This document shows positions 1-7,356 of a stretch of 64,000 bases of DNA, piece after piece. The notes under the pieces are model-generated. The model was not told where the DNA came from and ran no database searches. It worked only from the letters and a program-made list of their open reading frames with translations. The stretch is from Parabacteroides sp. PM6-13 (GTDB taxonomy: Bacteria; Bacteroidota; Bacteroidia; Bacteroidales; Tannerellaceae). The translations under genes and the position numbers were made by a program. Position 1 is the first letter of the stretch. Every line of letters starts with the position of its first letter. Location: positions 126,001 to 190,000 of the forward strand of contig NZ_JARXWF010000008.1 in the NCBI RefSeq assembly GCF_029892605.1, read 5' to 3'.

Positions 1-698
1 TCGTAGTCATGTTCCCATATTTCCGGTGATGGGGTGAAGTCTTTGATAAGCTCTTTTATGTAGGTGATAGCCTCTTCGTTGGTGTCGAATATCACATAAG
101 CGGGAATTTTCTTTGTCTCTCTTTTCCAACTCATCTCGGCAGCGGCATATTCTTTGAATGTGCTCGGGAAAACCGGAGCGTAGCTTGGATAGTAATCTTC
201 TTCATTCATCGGTTTGTTGAATGCTACCCGCATCACAATCCCCTCTGTGGAATATTCTGTTACATAAAGCGTTTCGCCTGCCTGTTCTTCCGCAAAAACG
301 CGTTTGTCCGTTGTCAGCCGCCCGGTGGCGGGATCGTAACGGTATCCGGATCTGACAAACACATATTTGTTATCCTTCTCATATTGATATTTCACCCAAT
401 TTTCATAAAGATCACCCAATACCGGCGTACACAATAATTCCGAATCATGAAACCATAAGGCGGCCGCCGGGGGGATGCTATCTACCCTATACATAATTAG
501 GAAAATCTCCTTCATAGAAGGGGGAAATGCCGACTTTTCTATTTCAGATTCAATATTTTCCAATGGGGTCAAAGTGGAGGGAGGATAGAAATATGATATA
601 TAACCTTCAGAAGAATAATAGACCCCATTCACTGTTTCTTCAAAACTCCCCTCATTCTTATCCTCATCACCGCATGCGATAGCGACTTCACATTTAGT
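1..698 (-). pseudogene. Lipoprotein-like reading frame lacking a start codon (partial, runs off left edge)
   Basis: The minus strand is open from 698 to the left edge of the window, although no in-frame ATG occurs before 513-515. The frame begins directly after a TGA at 699-701. Its first residues, V-A-I-A-C-G-D-E-D-K, look like a lipoprotein processing site (Cys codon at 672-674), but the hydrophobic signal peptide that should precede it is missing. The downstream protein is acidic and Tyr-rich, and I recognise no domain. The sequence just upstream is the repeat-rich gap at 699-1611, so a rearrangement probably removed the 5' end. Alternatives are a sequencing error or a start hidden by a frameshift. 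The frame is clear; calling it broken is inference. Confidence 0.55.
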
Positions 699-827
699 TC
701 ACATTTTGGCAAAATCGCTTAAAAGTATCGATGAAACCGCGTTTTTTTGATGATAAATAAAAAGGCTACTTGAATCCGGTAAATGCGTATTTGAGCTCAG
801 GTAGTGGCATGATGAAGGTGTGTAGGG

Positions 828-1110
828 TCAGATATTCCAAGAGTGGAAGGTTTTCATATAAATCCCAAAGGGATTTCCTATTCGTAACCGCGGGTGTAGC
901 GAAGCAAACCCGTGGTAGGCAGATAGACAAGACCTACTCTCCAAGCAACCCCGAAGAGGGTTGAACCCATTCCGGGTTCGTTAGTTATTATTAGCGGAAT
1001 ACCCCCGGTCGTTCGCTTCGCTCTCTTACCGAGGGTTTCGAATAGGAAATCCCTGCGGGATTTAACTCATTTCAGTGTACCTTGCCACCTTCCCATCTTA
1101 CCAAATCTGA
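828..1110. repeat. Nested palindromic intergenic element, copy B1
   Basis: The core 860-1063 is a quasi-palindrome of about 200 bases. The left end holds AAATCCC-aaa-GGGATTTCCTATTCG and the right end its reverse complement with the loop changed to tgc; both ends also carry small hairpins of their own. The element is bounded by TCAGATATT at 828 and AAATCTGA at 1110. The bases after the right end (about 1097-1123) resemble the flank of the copy at 2853-3114, which places it in the same family although the middle differs. Confidence 0.65.
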
Positions 1111-1176
1111 AAACGCCCCCTTTCTCCTTCAAATCTTCCAAAATTGGAAGATTTCCAATTTGACAAATTGCAAAAA

Positions 1177-1292
1177 CGCCCGAGTATTTTTCCGAAAACG
1201 TAGGGGTATTTTAAATTACCCGCAGGAGTAACACTTTTTAACGTATCATATTGTAAAGCAAAATGGCGTTTTTGCTTACACTTTGTATTTTG
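1177..1292 (+). repeat. Dispersed 116-base repeat, copy A1
   Basis: This stretch is nearly identical to 30394-30509 and, in reverse complement, to 54153-54252. It contains a short inverted repeat GGGTA/TACCC (1204-1208 with 1217-1221) and, near the 3' end, AAGCAAAA-tggcg-TTTTTGCTT. The middle part, around GTAACACTTTTTAACGTATC, is the same in all three copies and codes for nothing obvious. Function is unknown. Confidence 0.75.
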
Positions 1293-1576
1293 AGAATGGC
1301 GCAAAAAAGGAAGGAGTTGGTAGGTTTTGAGTCAATCCGTAGGGCTATTCTTGGGCTATTTTGCAAAATATCAAATGAAGGTGTAGGAATTTTGTATTTA
1401 TTTTATAGATTTGTGGCATCAAACCATTTTATGAATTATATCCATAAACCAATGGCAGGCATTTATCGCACAAGATAAGACCGTGTCCGGACAACCTTCC
1501 TCTCCGGCCTGGTGCGTGTACCGTTACTACACGTATCCCTTTCTGTTGTTATTTATTATTATTGTTTCATGATGAA

Positions 1577-1593
1577 ATACGCATCGGGCGTAT
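1577..1593 (+). promoter_or_regulatory. Small hairpin in the leader of the MFS gene
   Basis: ATACGC-atcgg-GCGTAT is a perfect 6-base-pair inverted repeat ending 18 bases before the ATG at 1612. A second one, CGTGTA-ccgttac-TACACG, lies about 60 bases upstream. Either could be an operator or an RNA structure that hides the ribosome-binding region. This is inference from position only. Confidence 0.3.
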
Positions 1594-1611
1594 GGTCAAA
1601 TTCGTGTATGT

Positions 1612-2820
1612 ATGGAAAATTGGAAAAAAGTTTTTGCCATTATATGGACAGGGCAGTTCCTGTCCATTCTGACGAGTATTCTTGTCAATTTCGCGGTGAT
1701 CCTCTGGATCAGTATGGAAACCGGTTCGGCTGAGATGCTGGCGTGGGCGGCTATTGCGGCGATGTTGCCGCAGGCGTTATTGGGTCCTGTGACCGGGGTG
1801 TTTATCGATCGCTGGAACCGGAAGGCGATTATGATTCTGGCGGATAGTTTTATTGCTGTCTGTACGATTATTATGTCGGTTCTCTTCTGGCTCGAGGTGG
1901 CCGAGATGTGGCATATCTTCGTATTGCTTGCTTTTCGTTCGGTAGGTTCGGCCTTCCACATGCCGGCGATGCAGGCCTCCATTCCCCTATTGGCTCCTCA
2001 GGAGCAGTTGACGCGTATCGCAGGGGTCAGCCAGATTATCGGTTCGGTCGGAAATATTGCCGGGCCGGCTTTGGGGGCTTTGTTTATTACGATATGGGAT
2101 ATGGAGTATGTCCTATTGTTGGATGTAGTTGGCGCCGTTGTGGCCTGTATCTCTTTGCTCTTCGTATATATCCCCAATCCGGAGAAGGCGGAAGGGCATA
2201 CACCTCATGTATTCAAGGAGATGAAAGAGGGGCTTATGACTGTTTTGCGAAGCCGGGGCCTGAGTTGGATTTTCCTGTTTTCCATTTTGGTCACCCTCTT
2301 CCTGATGCCGGTCAGCGTGTTGTTCCCCTTGATGACGCTGGAGCATTTCCAGGGGAACGCCTTCCAGGTGAGCCTGATCGAGGTGATCTGGGGCGTGGGT
2401 GCCTTGTTGGGAGGCGCTGTGATGGGGGCGAAGGTCTATAAGGTGAACCGGGTGGTACTGGTCAATCTGATGTATCTGATAATCGGAGCTACGTTTGCCC
2501 TGTCGGGGGTCTTATCGCCGAATGGCTTTGTGTTGTTTGTCATCCTGACGGCGATTGCCGGGGTGTCGGGCGCGGTCTATAACTCCTCCTTTACGGCGCT
2601 GGTGCAGACCCATATCCGTCCGGAAGCCCTGGGGCGTGTCTTCTCTATGTTCTACACATTCAGTATTATCCCCTCGCTCATAGGGCTTGTTGGTATAGGC
2701 TTCTTTGCCGATAGCCTGGGCGTGACGACCAGCTTTATTGTTTGTGGGGTTGTGATCATATTGATCGGAATGGTCTCTTTTACTACTCCTTCCGCTATGC
2801 GGTTGGATAAGAGGGGGTGA
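1612..2820 (+). CDS. MFS drug-efflux-type transporter
   Basis: This 402-residue integral membrane protein has about twelve hydrophobic segments. The loop between helices 2 and 3 carries the MFS motif A as G-x-F-I-D-R-W-N-R-K (residues 62-71), as in proton-driven drug exporters of the MFS_3 / macrolide-efflux-like branch. The likely role is proton-coupled export of a small hydrophobic compound across the inner membrane; the substrate cannot be read from the sequence. The ATG at 1612 begins the amphipathic N terminus expected before helix 1. It is a single gene with a structured leader upstream and a palindromic repeat downstream, and no regulator lies next to it. Confidence 0.85.
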   Translation: MENWKKVFAIIWTGQFLSILTSILVNFAVILWISMETGSAEMLAWAAIAAMLPQALLGPVTGVFIDRWNRKAIMILADSFIAVCTIIMSVLFWLEVAEMWHIFVLLAFRSVGSAFHMPAMQASIPLLAPQEQLTRIAGVSQIIGSVGNIAGPALGALFITIWDMEYVLLLDVVGAVVACISLLFVYIPNPEKAEGHTPHVFKEMKEGLMTVLRSRGLSWIFLFSILVTLFLMPVSVLFPLMTLEHFQGNAFQVSLIEVIWGVGALLGGAVMGAKVYKVNRVVLVNLMYLIIGATFALSGVLSPNGFVLFVILTAIAGVSGAVYNSSFTALVQTHIRPEALGRVFSMFYTFSIIPSLIGLVGIGFFADSLGVTTSFIVCGVVIILIGMVSFTTPSAMRLDKRG

Positions 2821-2852
2821 AAGGGTATCAGAGTAGTTAAAGTAGGGGAAAA

Positions 2853-3114
2853 CCTTCAAGTAGGAGGAGATGGGAAGGTTTTAGAAAGCCCGAAAGGGCT
2901 TCAACCCGGATAACCCCGTGCAAACCGTAGGTGCAGCTCGGGGTAGACGTAATATATATATATCATGAGCTCCGTAGGAGGTCAACTGTTGAGCACCTAC
3001 GGAGCTCGTTTCTATGACACAATCAACCCCGAGCTGCGCCTTAGCGGCTTGCACGGGGTTATCCACATCTAAGTCCTTGCGGACTTTAGAACCTTCAATT
3101 CTTACAATATCTGA
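2853..3114 (-). repeat. Nested palindromic intergenic element, copy B2 (inverted relative to B3)
   Basis: About 260 bases, nearly identical in reverse complement to 30103-30363. Outer arms are AAGCCCGAAAGGGCTT and AAGTCC-ttgc-GGACTT. Inside them lie GGATAACCCCGTGCAA...GGGGT and its inverse, and in the centre GAGCTCCGTAGGAGGTCAAC...CCTACGGAGCTC around a TATATATA stretch. It fills most of the gap between the MFS gene and the PepSY gene, which converge here, and could fold as a bidirectional transcription stop. It shows no coding potential. Confidence 0.75.
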
Positions 3115-3173
3115 AGACGCCCCTTTCCCCTTTCCCCTTTCTCCTTCATACTTTATTTATATACCTTGCAGGC

Positions 3174-3749
3174 TCACGCAAACAAAATATACAATACCGG
3201 AATCAGTATGCCTATCATCAGGTACCACTTGCCGCGTCCGGCGAGGCCATTCTTTCCTTTGACCATTATCAGTCCGGAGAGGGCGAAGAAGATCAGCGTG
3301 CCGGCAAAGATATCTGCCATCGGGCTCCATCCTTTCACTTTGTTGTAGTGCAGGCGGTTGATCCAATAGACAAACTCACGCTTGGTGTATTTCTCATACT
3401 CCGCGGCGCCGCTCTTTTTATTGTAGACACCAATGCCGCTTTCCAGTAAGAGGCGGTAGTGTTCGTCGTCGACCTTTTGCACTTTCCGCAGCGCGGGCAA
3501 TCCTTTCTGCCCGTTCCAGGCAGCCGTTACCCCTTCGTTATCGAGCGAAGGCGAAAGGGTGATCGAGCCTGTCTCTGTGCGGAACGCCGGATCTTTCCCG
3601 TCCATATGGTTCAATAGGATGCCGGAAATAGCATACACCAAGCTAAGCCCGACCATCAGATAGCCCAGATCGCGGTGGAGGATACGCGCCCACTTGGTGA
3701 GTTGCCTGCTGAATGTCTTTTTATTCGACGATGTCATATTTTTGTCCAT
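3174..3749 (-). CDS. PepSY-associated membrane protein
   Basis: This 191-residue protein has a hydrophobic segment near residues 28-48 and two at the C terminus, enclosing a periplasmic loop of roughly 100 residues. The arrangement and the first helix (H-R-D-L-G-Y-L then a G-L-S-L-V-Y-A-I-S-G segment) are typical of PepSY-associated TM proteins, a family found with iron or redox proteins; the exact role is unknown. The start codon overlaps the end of the upstream lipoprotein gene by 29 bases. Met5 at 3737 would reduce that to 17 bases and is equally possible. The two genes are very likely cotranscribed and translationally coupled. Confidence 0.75.
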   Translation of the reverse strand: MDKNMTSSNKKTFSRQLTKWARILHRDLGYLMVGLSLVYAISGILLNHMDGKDPAFRTETGSITLSPSLDNEGVTAAWNGQKGLPALRKVQKVDDEHYRLLLESGIGVYNKKSGAAEYEKYTKREFVYWINRLHYNKVKGWSPMADIFAGTLIFFALSGLIMVKGKNGLAGRGKWYLMIGILIPVLYILFA

Positions 3750-4257
3750 CCAGGTAGTAGATAGAATAATGATCTTTGTTGTTGGCTTTCATCCACTCCC
3801 GCATGTCGTTGATATTGCTCAGCTCCGCTTCACACGTTTCTGCCGAACCATCTTCTTCCGTCATCTTAGCTTCGGTATCTTTCTCCATCTGATCGATGTA
3901 CTCTTTGCTTAATTGGTTCTCCTGCAGGATGCCGGTCACCTCCAATTCCGAGCCGATCAATTCTTTGTTGAAGCTTTCGATTTCTCCTTTGGCCTCTATG
4001 CGCATGGTGACATTCTCATTGTCGCCAACGATGAAACATCTCTTGCCGGAATGGGCGCAGGTGTGCGTCACGCTTCCGCGTACTTTCACGGTTTGTCCGA
4101 TCAGCTGATCTGCGTTCGCCAGGAGATCGTCCAGTTTATACACTTCGGTAGTCATTTCCGATTTGGTGGCTTCGGCACCATTTGTCTGTTCTGTTTTTTT
4201 GTTTCCGCATGAGATCAATAGGCAGGAAACCATCACGAGCATTAAAATCTTTTTCAT
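3721..4257 (-). CDS. Lipoprotein with an OB-fold-like domain
   Basis: The 178-residue protein starts with a lipoprotein signal ending L-I-S-C (Cys17). A Lys/Glu/Thr-rich linker leads to a domain of about 80 residues beginning Y-K-L-D-D-L-L and containing the pattern Q-x-V-K-V-R-G-x-V...E-V-T-G-I-L, which resembles small OB-fold domains of Bacteroidetes lipoproteins. Two cysteines (T-H-T-C-A-H-S-G-K-R-C) sit in the first strands and could bind metal or form a disulfide. The C-terminal 60 residues are charged and Met-rich. It is the first gene of a two-gene unit with the PepSY protein. Function unknown; a periplasmic metal or redox partner is a guess. Confidence 0.65.
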   Translation of the reverse strand: MKKILMLVMVSCLLISCGNKKTEQTNGAEATKSEMTTEVYKLDDLLANADQLIGQTVKVRGSVTHTCAHSGKRCFIVGDNENVTMRIEAKGEIESFNKELIGSELEVTGILQENQLSKEYIDQMEKDTEAKMTEEDGSAETCEAELSNINDMREWMKANNKDHYSIYYLDGQKYDIVE

Positions 4258-4338
4258 ACGAGTTATTTTAAATTAAAGTTTTTTGCATCATCGGGCAAAG
4301 GCGTGAGCGCCATGATCTTGCCAATCTACTTATTGCGA

Positions 4339-4346
4339 CAAATATA
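4339..4346 (-). promoter_or_regulatory. -7 promoter element for the lipoprotein/PepSY pair
   Basis: The minus strand reads TATATTTG, a full match to the Bacteroidetes -7 consensus TAnnTTTG, about 80 bases before the ATG at 4257. I see no TTG at the -33 distance. Confidence 0.45.
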
Positions 4347-4390
4347 ACATTAATATTTTGTAACTTTACCGTTTTTAATTGTAACTATTT

Positions 4391-5275
4391 ATGTTTCGTA
4401 AACTTGTAGCCATAGAGCCTGTCAGCCTGATTCCATCGGCTGAAAAAGCCCTGCACTCTTTTGCAGAAGAAGTCGTGATGTATCCGGATATACCGGCCGA
4501 CGACAACGAAGTAGCCGCCCGTATCGGTGATGCCGATGCTGTGCTGCTCAGTTATACCTCCCGCATCAACCGGGCCGCGCTGGCCCAATGCCCGAAGGTG
4601 AAATATATCGGTATGTGTTGTTCACTCTATTCGCCCGAAAGCGCGAATGTGGATATCCGTTATGCCAACGAACGGGGCATCACGGTGACCGGCATCCGCG
4701 ATTATGGCGACGAGGGGGTTGTGGAGTATGTGATCAGTGAACTGGTGCGTTGCCTGCATGGGTTCGACCAGGAGCCGTGGGATGGGATGGCGTGCGAGAT
4801 AACCGGCCTGAAGGCGGGTATTATTGGATTGGGCAAATCGGGTGGTATGATAGCCGACGCGCTGAAATTCTTTGGGGCAGACATCTCCTACTTCGCGCGC
4901 AGCGAGAAAGAGGAGGCGCGTGCCAAGGGCTATCGCTTTCTGCCTTTGCAGGAATTATTGGCTGAGAGCGAGGTGGTTTGCTGCTGCTTGAACAAGAACA
5001 CCGTCTTATTGCATGAAGCGGAATTTGCCCACTTGGGAAATCATAAGATACTGTTCAATACCGGCCTGTCGCCCGCCTGGGACGAAGCGCCATTTACCCA
5101 ATGGCTCGAGGGCGATAATCGCTGTTTCTGCGATACAGTAGGCGCCTTGGGTGGCGAACATCTACTCGGCCACCCACACGTACGTTGCATGCAGGTATCG
5201 ACAGGACGCACCCGTCAGGCTTTCGACCGCCTGAGCGAGAAGGTGCTTCGGAACCTATCAGAATACAATGGGTGA
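4391..5275 (+). CDS. D-2-hydroxyacid dehydrogenase family protein
   Basis: The 294-residue protein has the layout of D-isomer 2-hydroxyacid dehydrogenases: an N-terminal substrate domain (about 1-95), an NAD-binding Rossmann part starting at G-I-I-G-L-G-K-S-G-G (near 140), and a short return to the first domain. The glycine motif departs slightly from GxGxxG. It is somewhat shorter than D-3-phosphoglycerate dehydrogenase and lacks its ACT domain. A typical role is NAD(H)-dependent interconversion of a 2-hydroxy and a 2-keto acid; the substrate is not evident. Its 3' end overlaps the convergent aspartate-dehydrogenase-like gene by 18 bases. Confidence 0.75.
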   Translation: MFRKLVAIEPVSLIPSAEKALHSFAEEVVMYPDIPADDNEVAARIGDADAVLLSYTSRINRAALAQCPKVKYIGMCCSLYSPESANVDIRYANERGITVTGIRDYGDEGVVEYVISELVRCLHGFDQEPWDGMACEITGLKAGIIGLGKSGGMIADALKFFGADISYFARSEKEEARAKGYRFLPLQELLAESEVVCCCLNKNTVLLHEAEFAHLGNHKILFNTGLSPAWDEAPFTQWLEGDNRCFCDTVGALGGEHLLGHPHVRCMQVSTGRTRQAFDRLSEKVLRNLSEYNG

Positions 5276-6046
5276 GACAATATTGATCAGGGTGCTGACT
5301 ACCGACCATCCGGCGATTTCGGAGGTGGCGCTATAGACATCCACGACGGCATGCACCTGCTCGTTGCGGATCTCCACCCGTTGGGTATCGCCGACAAAGC
5401 CGGGTGTAGACTGCATAGCTACCTGCATCTTTTCGGGACCTACTGAGGCCAACGAAGCTGCAACCGAAACATTCAATCCGGTAGGGAATACGCCGATGGC
5501 TTCGCGTGCTGTTCCGGAGAAAACGATGCGTTTCTCTGTCTCCAACGCCGGATCATACACCTTCGATCGCCGCAGGGCATGCACCCCTTTCTCATTGAAA
5601 AAACGGGCAGAAGCGTTACCCATCAGGGTAGCGGTGCGCAACACATCGAAGCCTCCCGTTGCTCCCGAAGCGATATACACGCGTGTGCCGTTTGCCTTCG
5701 CCACATCCCTTACCTCCTCATAAAAAGGGGTATCGGCAAAGGCGCCTATCGACAGGGTAATGATGGAGGTGCCGTTTTCCAATGTCGGCAAAGCAATCTC
5801 TTTCATGGCCGCGGGCGAAGCGGCTTCGACAAGGTAATCGGGCTGCAGAGCCAACAGGGCATCCAATGAGCTGCAGGCCACACAGGGCTTGCCATGACGG
5901 CTCATGATGGAAGCCAATCGTTCGGCTTTGGCCGCCGTACGCGAATAGACACCAACTAGATCATACTCAGGCAACAAGCCTTTCAGGATAGCGTCCGCGA
6001 CAATGTCTGCCAGGTATCCGCATCCGACAATCACTAATTTCTTCAT
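5258..6046 (-). CDS. L-aspartate dehydrogenase-like (DUF108/NadX family) oxidoreductase
   Basis: The 262-residue protein starts with an NAD(P)-binding motif, V-I-V-G-C-G-Y-L-A-D. It has the aspartate dehydrogenase C-terminal signature A-x-x-V-F-P-x-x-x-N-V-S-V-A-A-x-L-A. The family oxidises L-aspartate to iminoaspartate, the first step of de novo NAD synthesis, or runs the reverse amination. It lies 14 bases behind hflX and is probably cotranscribed with it. The window also encodes L-aspartate oxidase (30659), which performs the same step, so this paralogue may use another amino acid. The family call is firm; the substrate is open. Confidence 0.75.
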   Translation of the reverse strand: MKKLVIVGCGYLADIVADAILKGLLPEYDLVGVYSRTAAKAERLASIMSRHGKPCVACSSLDALLALQPDYLVEAASPAAMKEIALPTLENGTSIITLSIGAFADTPFYEEVRDVAKANGTRVYIASGATGGFDVLRTATLMGNASARFFNEKGVHALRRSKVYDPALETEKRIVFSGTAREAIGVFPTGLNVSVAASLASVGPEKMQVAMQSTPGFVGDTQRVEIRNEQVHAVVDVYSATSEIAGWSVVSTLINIVSPIVF

Positions 6047-6060
6047 ATGGGGAAAAATGT

Positions 6061-7284
6061 TTATTGCTCCTCTATATCTTCATAATTTTGAAAGAGGAAA
6101 TCGTTATAAGGAAATCGGGTAATATGAATCTGTTTCACCCGCTCGTATAATAGTTTCTTGAGCTGATCCGTATTGGTAGACTGCTTGGCCGAGATAAAAA
6201 TGGTATTGTCCGGCAGGCGGTTCATCCAGGTCTGTTCCAGTTCTTTCAACGAGATATTCTCACGACTGCGCGGCGAGAGGTCGTCCTCTTCTTTCGGCAC
6301 GAAGGTGAAAGCATCGATCTTATTGAACACCATAATCATCGGCTTTTCGGTATTATCGATCTCCGCCAGGGTTTTGTTGACTACCTCGATCTGCTCCTCA
6401 AACGAGGGATGCGAGATGTCGACCAGATGCACCAAGAGATCGGCTTCACGCACCTCATCGAGGGTCGACTTAAACGATTCGACCAGCTCGGTCGGGAGCT
6501 TACGGATAAAACCGACCGTGTCGGATAATAGGAAAGGCAGGTTGTCGACAATCACCTTGCGCACGGTGGTGTCGAGCGTGGCGAATAGTTTGTTTTCGGC
6601 AAACACCTCGCTTTTGCTCAAGAGGTTCATCAGGGTCGATTTCCCTACATTGGTATATCCCACCAGGGCCACACGCACCATCTTACCGCGGTTCTTACGC
6701 TGCACACTTTTTTGTTTATCGATATCGACCAATTGTTTCTTCAATAGGGCGATCTTCTCTTTGATGATTCGTTTATCGGTTTCCAACTGCGTCTCACCGG
6801 GTCCACGCATCATAGCGCTACCACCTCGCTGACGCTCCAGGTGAGTCCAAAGACGTGTCAGACGGGGAAGCATATACTGGTATTGCGCCAGTTCGACCTG
6901 CGTCTTGGCATGAGCCGTCTGCGCCCGGAAAGCAAAGATATCCAGGATAAGGCTGGTGCGGTCCATAATGCGTACCTGCAACTCCTTTTCTATATTGCGT
7001 AATTGCTTAGGCGAGAGCTCGTCGTCGAAGATCACGACGCCAATCTCGTTTTCCACGACATATTCTTTGATCTCCTGCAGCTTCCCGGAACCGACAAAAG
7101 TGACCGGATGCGCATAATCCAGCTTCTGGGTGAAGCGTTTGGCTGTCTCCATCCCGGCCGTTTCGGCCAGAAAAGCCAGTTCATCCAGGTATTCTTTTAC
7201 CTTTTGTTCGTTTTGCACATGAGTCACAAGCCCTACTAATACGGCTTTCTCCGTCGTGTTGTCGGAAATAATAAAATCTTTCAT
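6061..7284 (-). CDS. hflX: Ribosome-associated GTPase HflX
   Basis: The 407-residue protein starts at the ATG at 7284; a longer frame to 7371 exists but would begin upstream of the promoter element. The N-terminal HflX domain contains V-x-F-V-G-S-G-K-L-Q-E-I and R-x-x-L-I-L-D-I-F, then the R-G-P-G-E-T-Q-L-E-T-D loop (160-170). The GTPase domain has P-loop G-Y-T-N-V-G-K-S (209-216), D-T-V-G (G3) and F-N-K-I-D (G4). HflX binds the 50S subunit and splits or rescues stalled ribosomes during stress. It is the first gene of a pair with the aspartate-dehydrogenase-like gene. Confidence 0.95.
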   Translation of the reverse strand: MKDFIISDNTTEKAVLVGLVTHVQNEQKVKEYLDELAFLAETAGMETAKRFTQKLDYAHPVTFVGSGKLQEIKEYVVENEIGVVIFDDELSPKQLRNIEKELQVRIMDRTSLILDIFAFRAQTAHAKTQVELAQYQYMLPRLTRLWTHLERQRGGSAMMRGPGETQLETDKRIIKEKIALLKKQLVDIDKQKSVQRKNRGKMVRVALVGYTNVGKSTLMNLLSKSEVFAENKLFATLDTTVRKVIVDNLPFLLSDTVGFIRKLPTELVESFKSTLDEVREADLLVHLVDISHPSFEEQIEVVNKTLAEIDNTEKPMIMVFNKIDAFTFVPKEEDDLSPRSRENISLKELEQTWMNRLPDNTIFISAKQSTNTDQLKKLLYERVKQIHITRFPYNDFLFQNYEDIEEQ

Positions 7285-7288
7285 GCCA

Positions 7289-7296
7289 CAAAGATA
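7289..7296 (-). promoter_or_regulatory. -7 promoter element of hflX
   Basis: The minus strand reads TATCTTTG, a full TAnnTTTG match, ending only 4 bases before the hflX ATG at 7284. If it is used, the transcript would have almost no leader. No TTG stands at -33. Confidence 0.4.
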
Positions 7297-7316
7297 GGTT
7301 TTTTGAATTATTTTAC

Positions 7317-7324
7317 TATATTTG
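7317..7324 (+). promoter_or_regulatory. -7 promoter element of the secreted-protein gene
   Basis: TATATTTG matches the -7 consensus and lies 32 bases before the ATG at 7357. It supports that start over the in-frame ATG at 7303, which would precede the element. It is divergent from the hflX element, 20 bases away. Confidence 0.45.
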
Positions 7325-7356
7325 CTACTCTGAATAACCATTTTAAGACCTTTACT

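Larger units (their letters stand above)
699..1611. other. Intergenic region of 913 bases filled with repeats
   Basis: I see no convincing gene here; the short open frames lack family resemblance and overlap repeats. The region holds a nested palindromic element (828-1110), a perfect inverted repeat AAATCTTCCAA/TTGGAAGATTT (1131-1154), one copy of the 116-base dispersed repeat (1177-1292) and a leader with small hairpins ahead of the MFS gene (1512-1593). A Bacteroidetes -7-like TAGATTTG lies at 1406-1413, but no -33 element stands at the usual distance from it. Confidence 0.7.

Noticed and set aside
1263-1478. A 71-codon frame in the repeat-rich gap
   Set aside because: It starts inside dispersed repeat A1, and the matching frame in copy A2 is not maintained.
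2853-3114. Insertion sequence ends
   Set aside because: No transposase frame, no target duplication seen, and the structure is symmetric through its centre.
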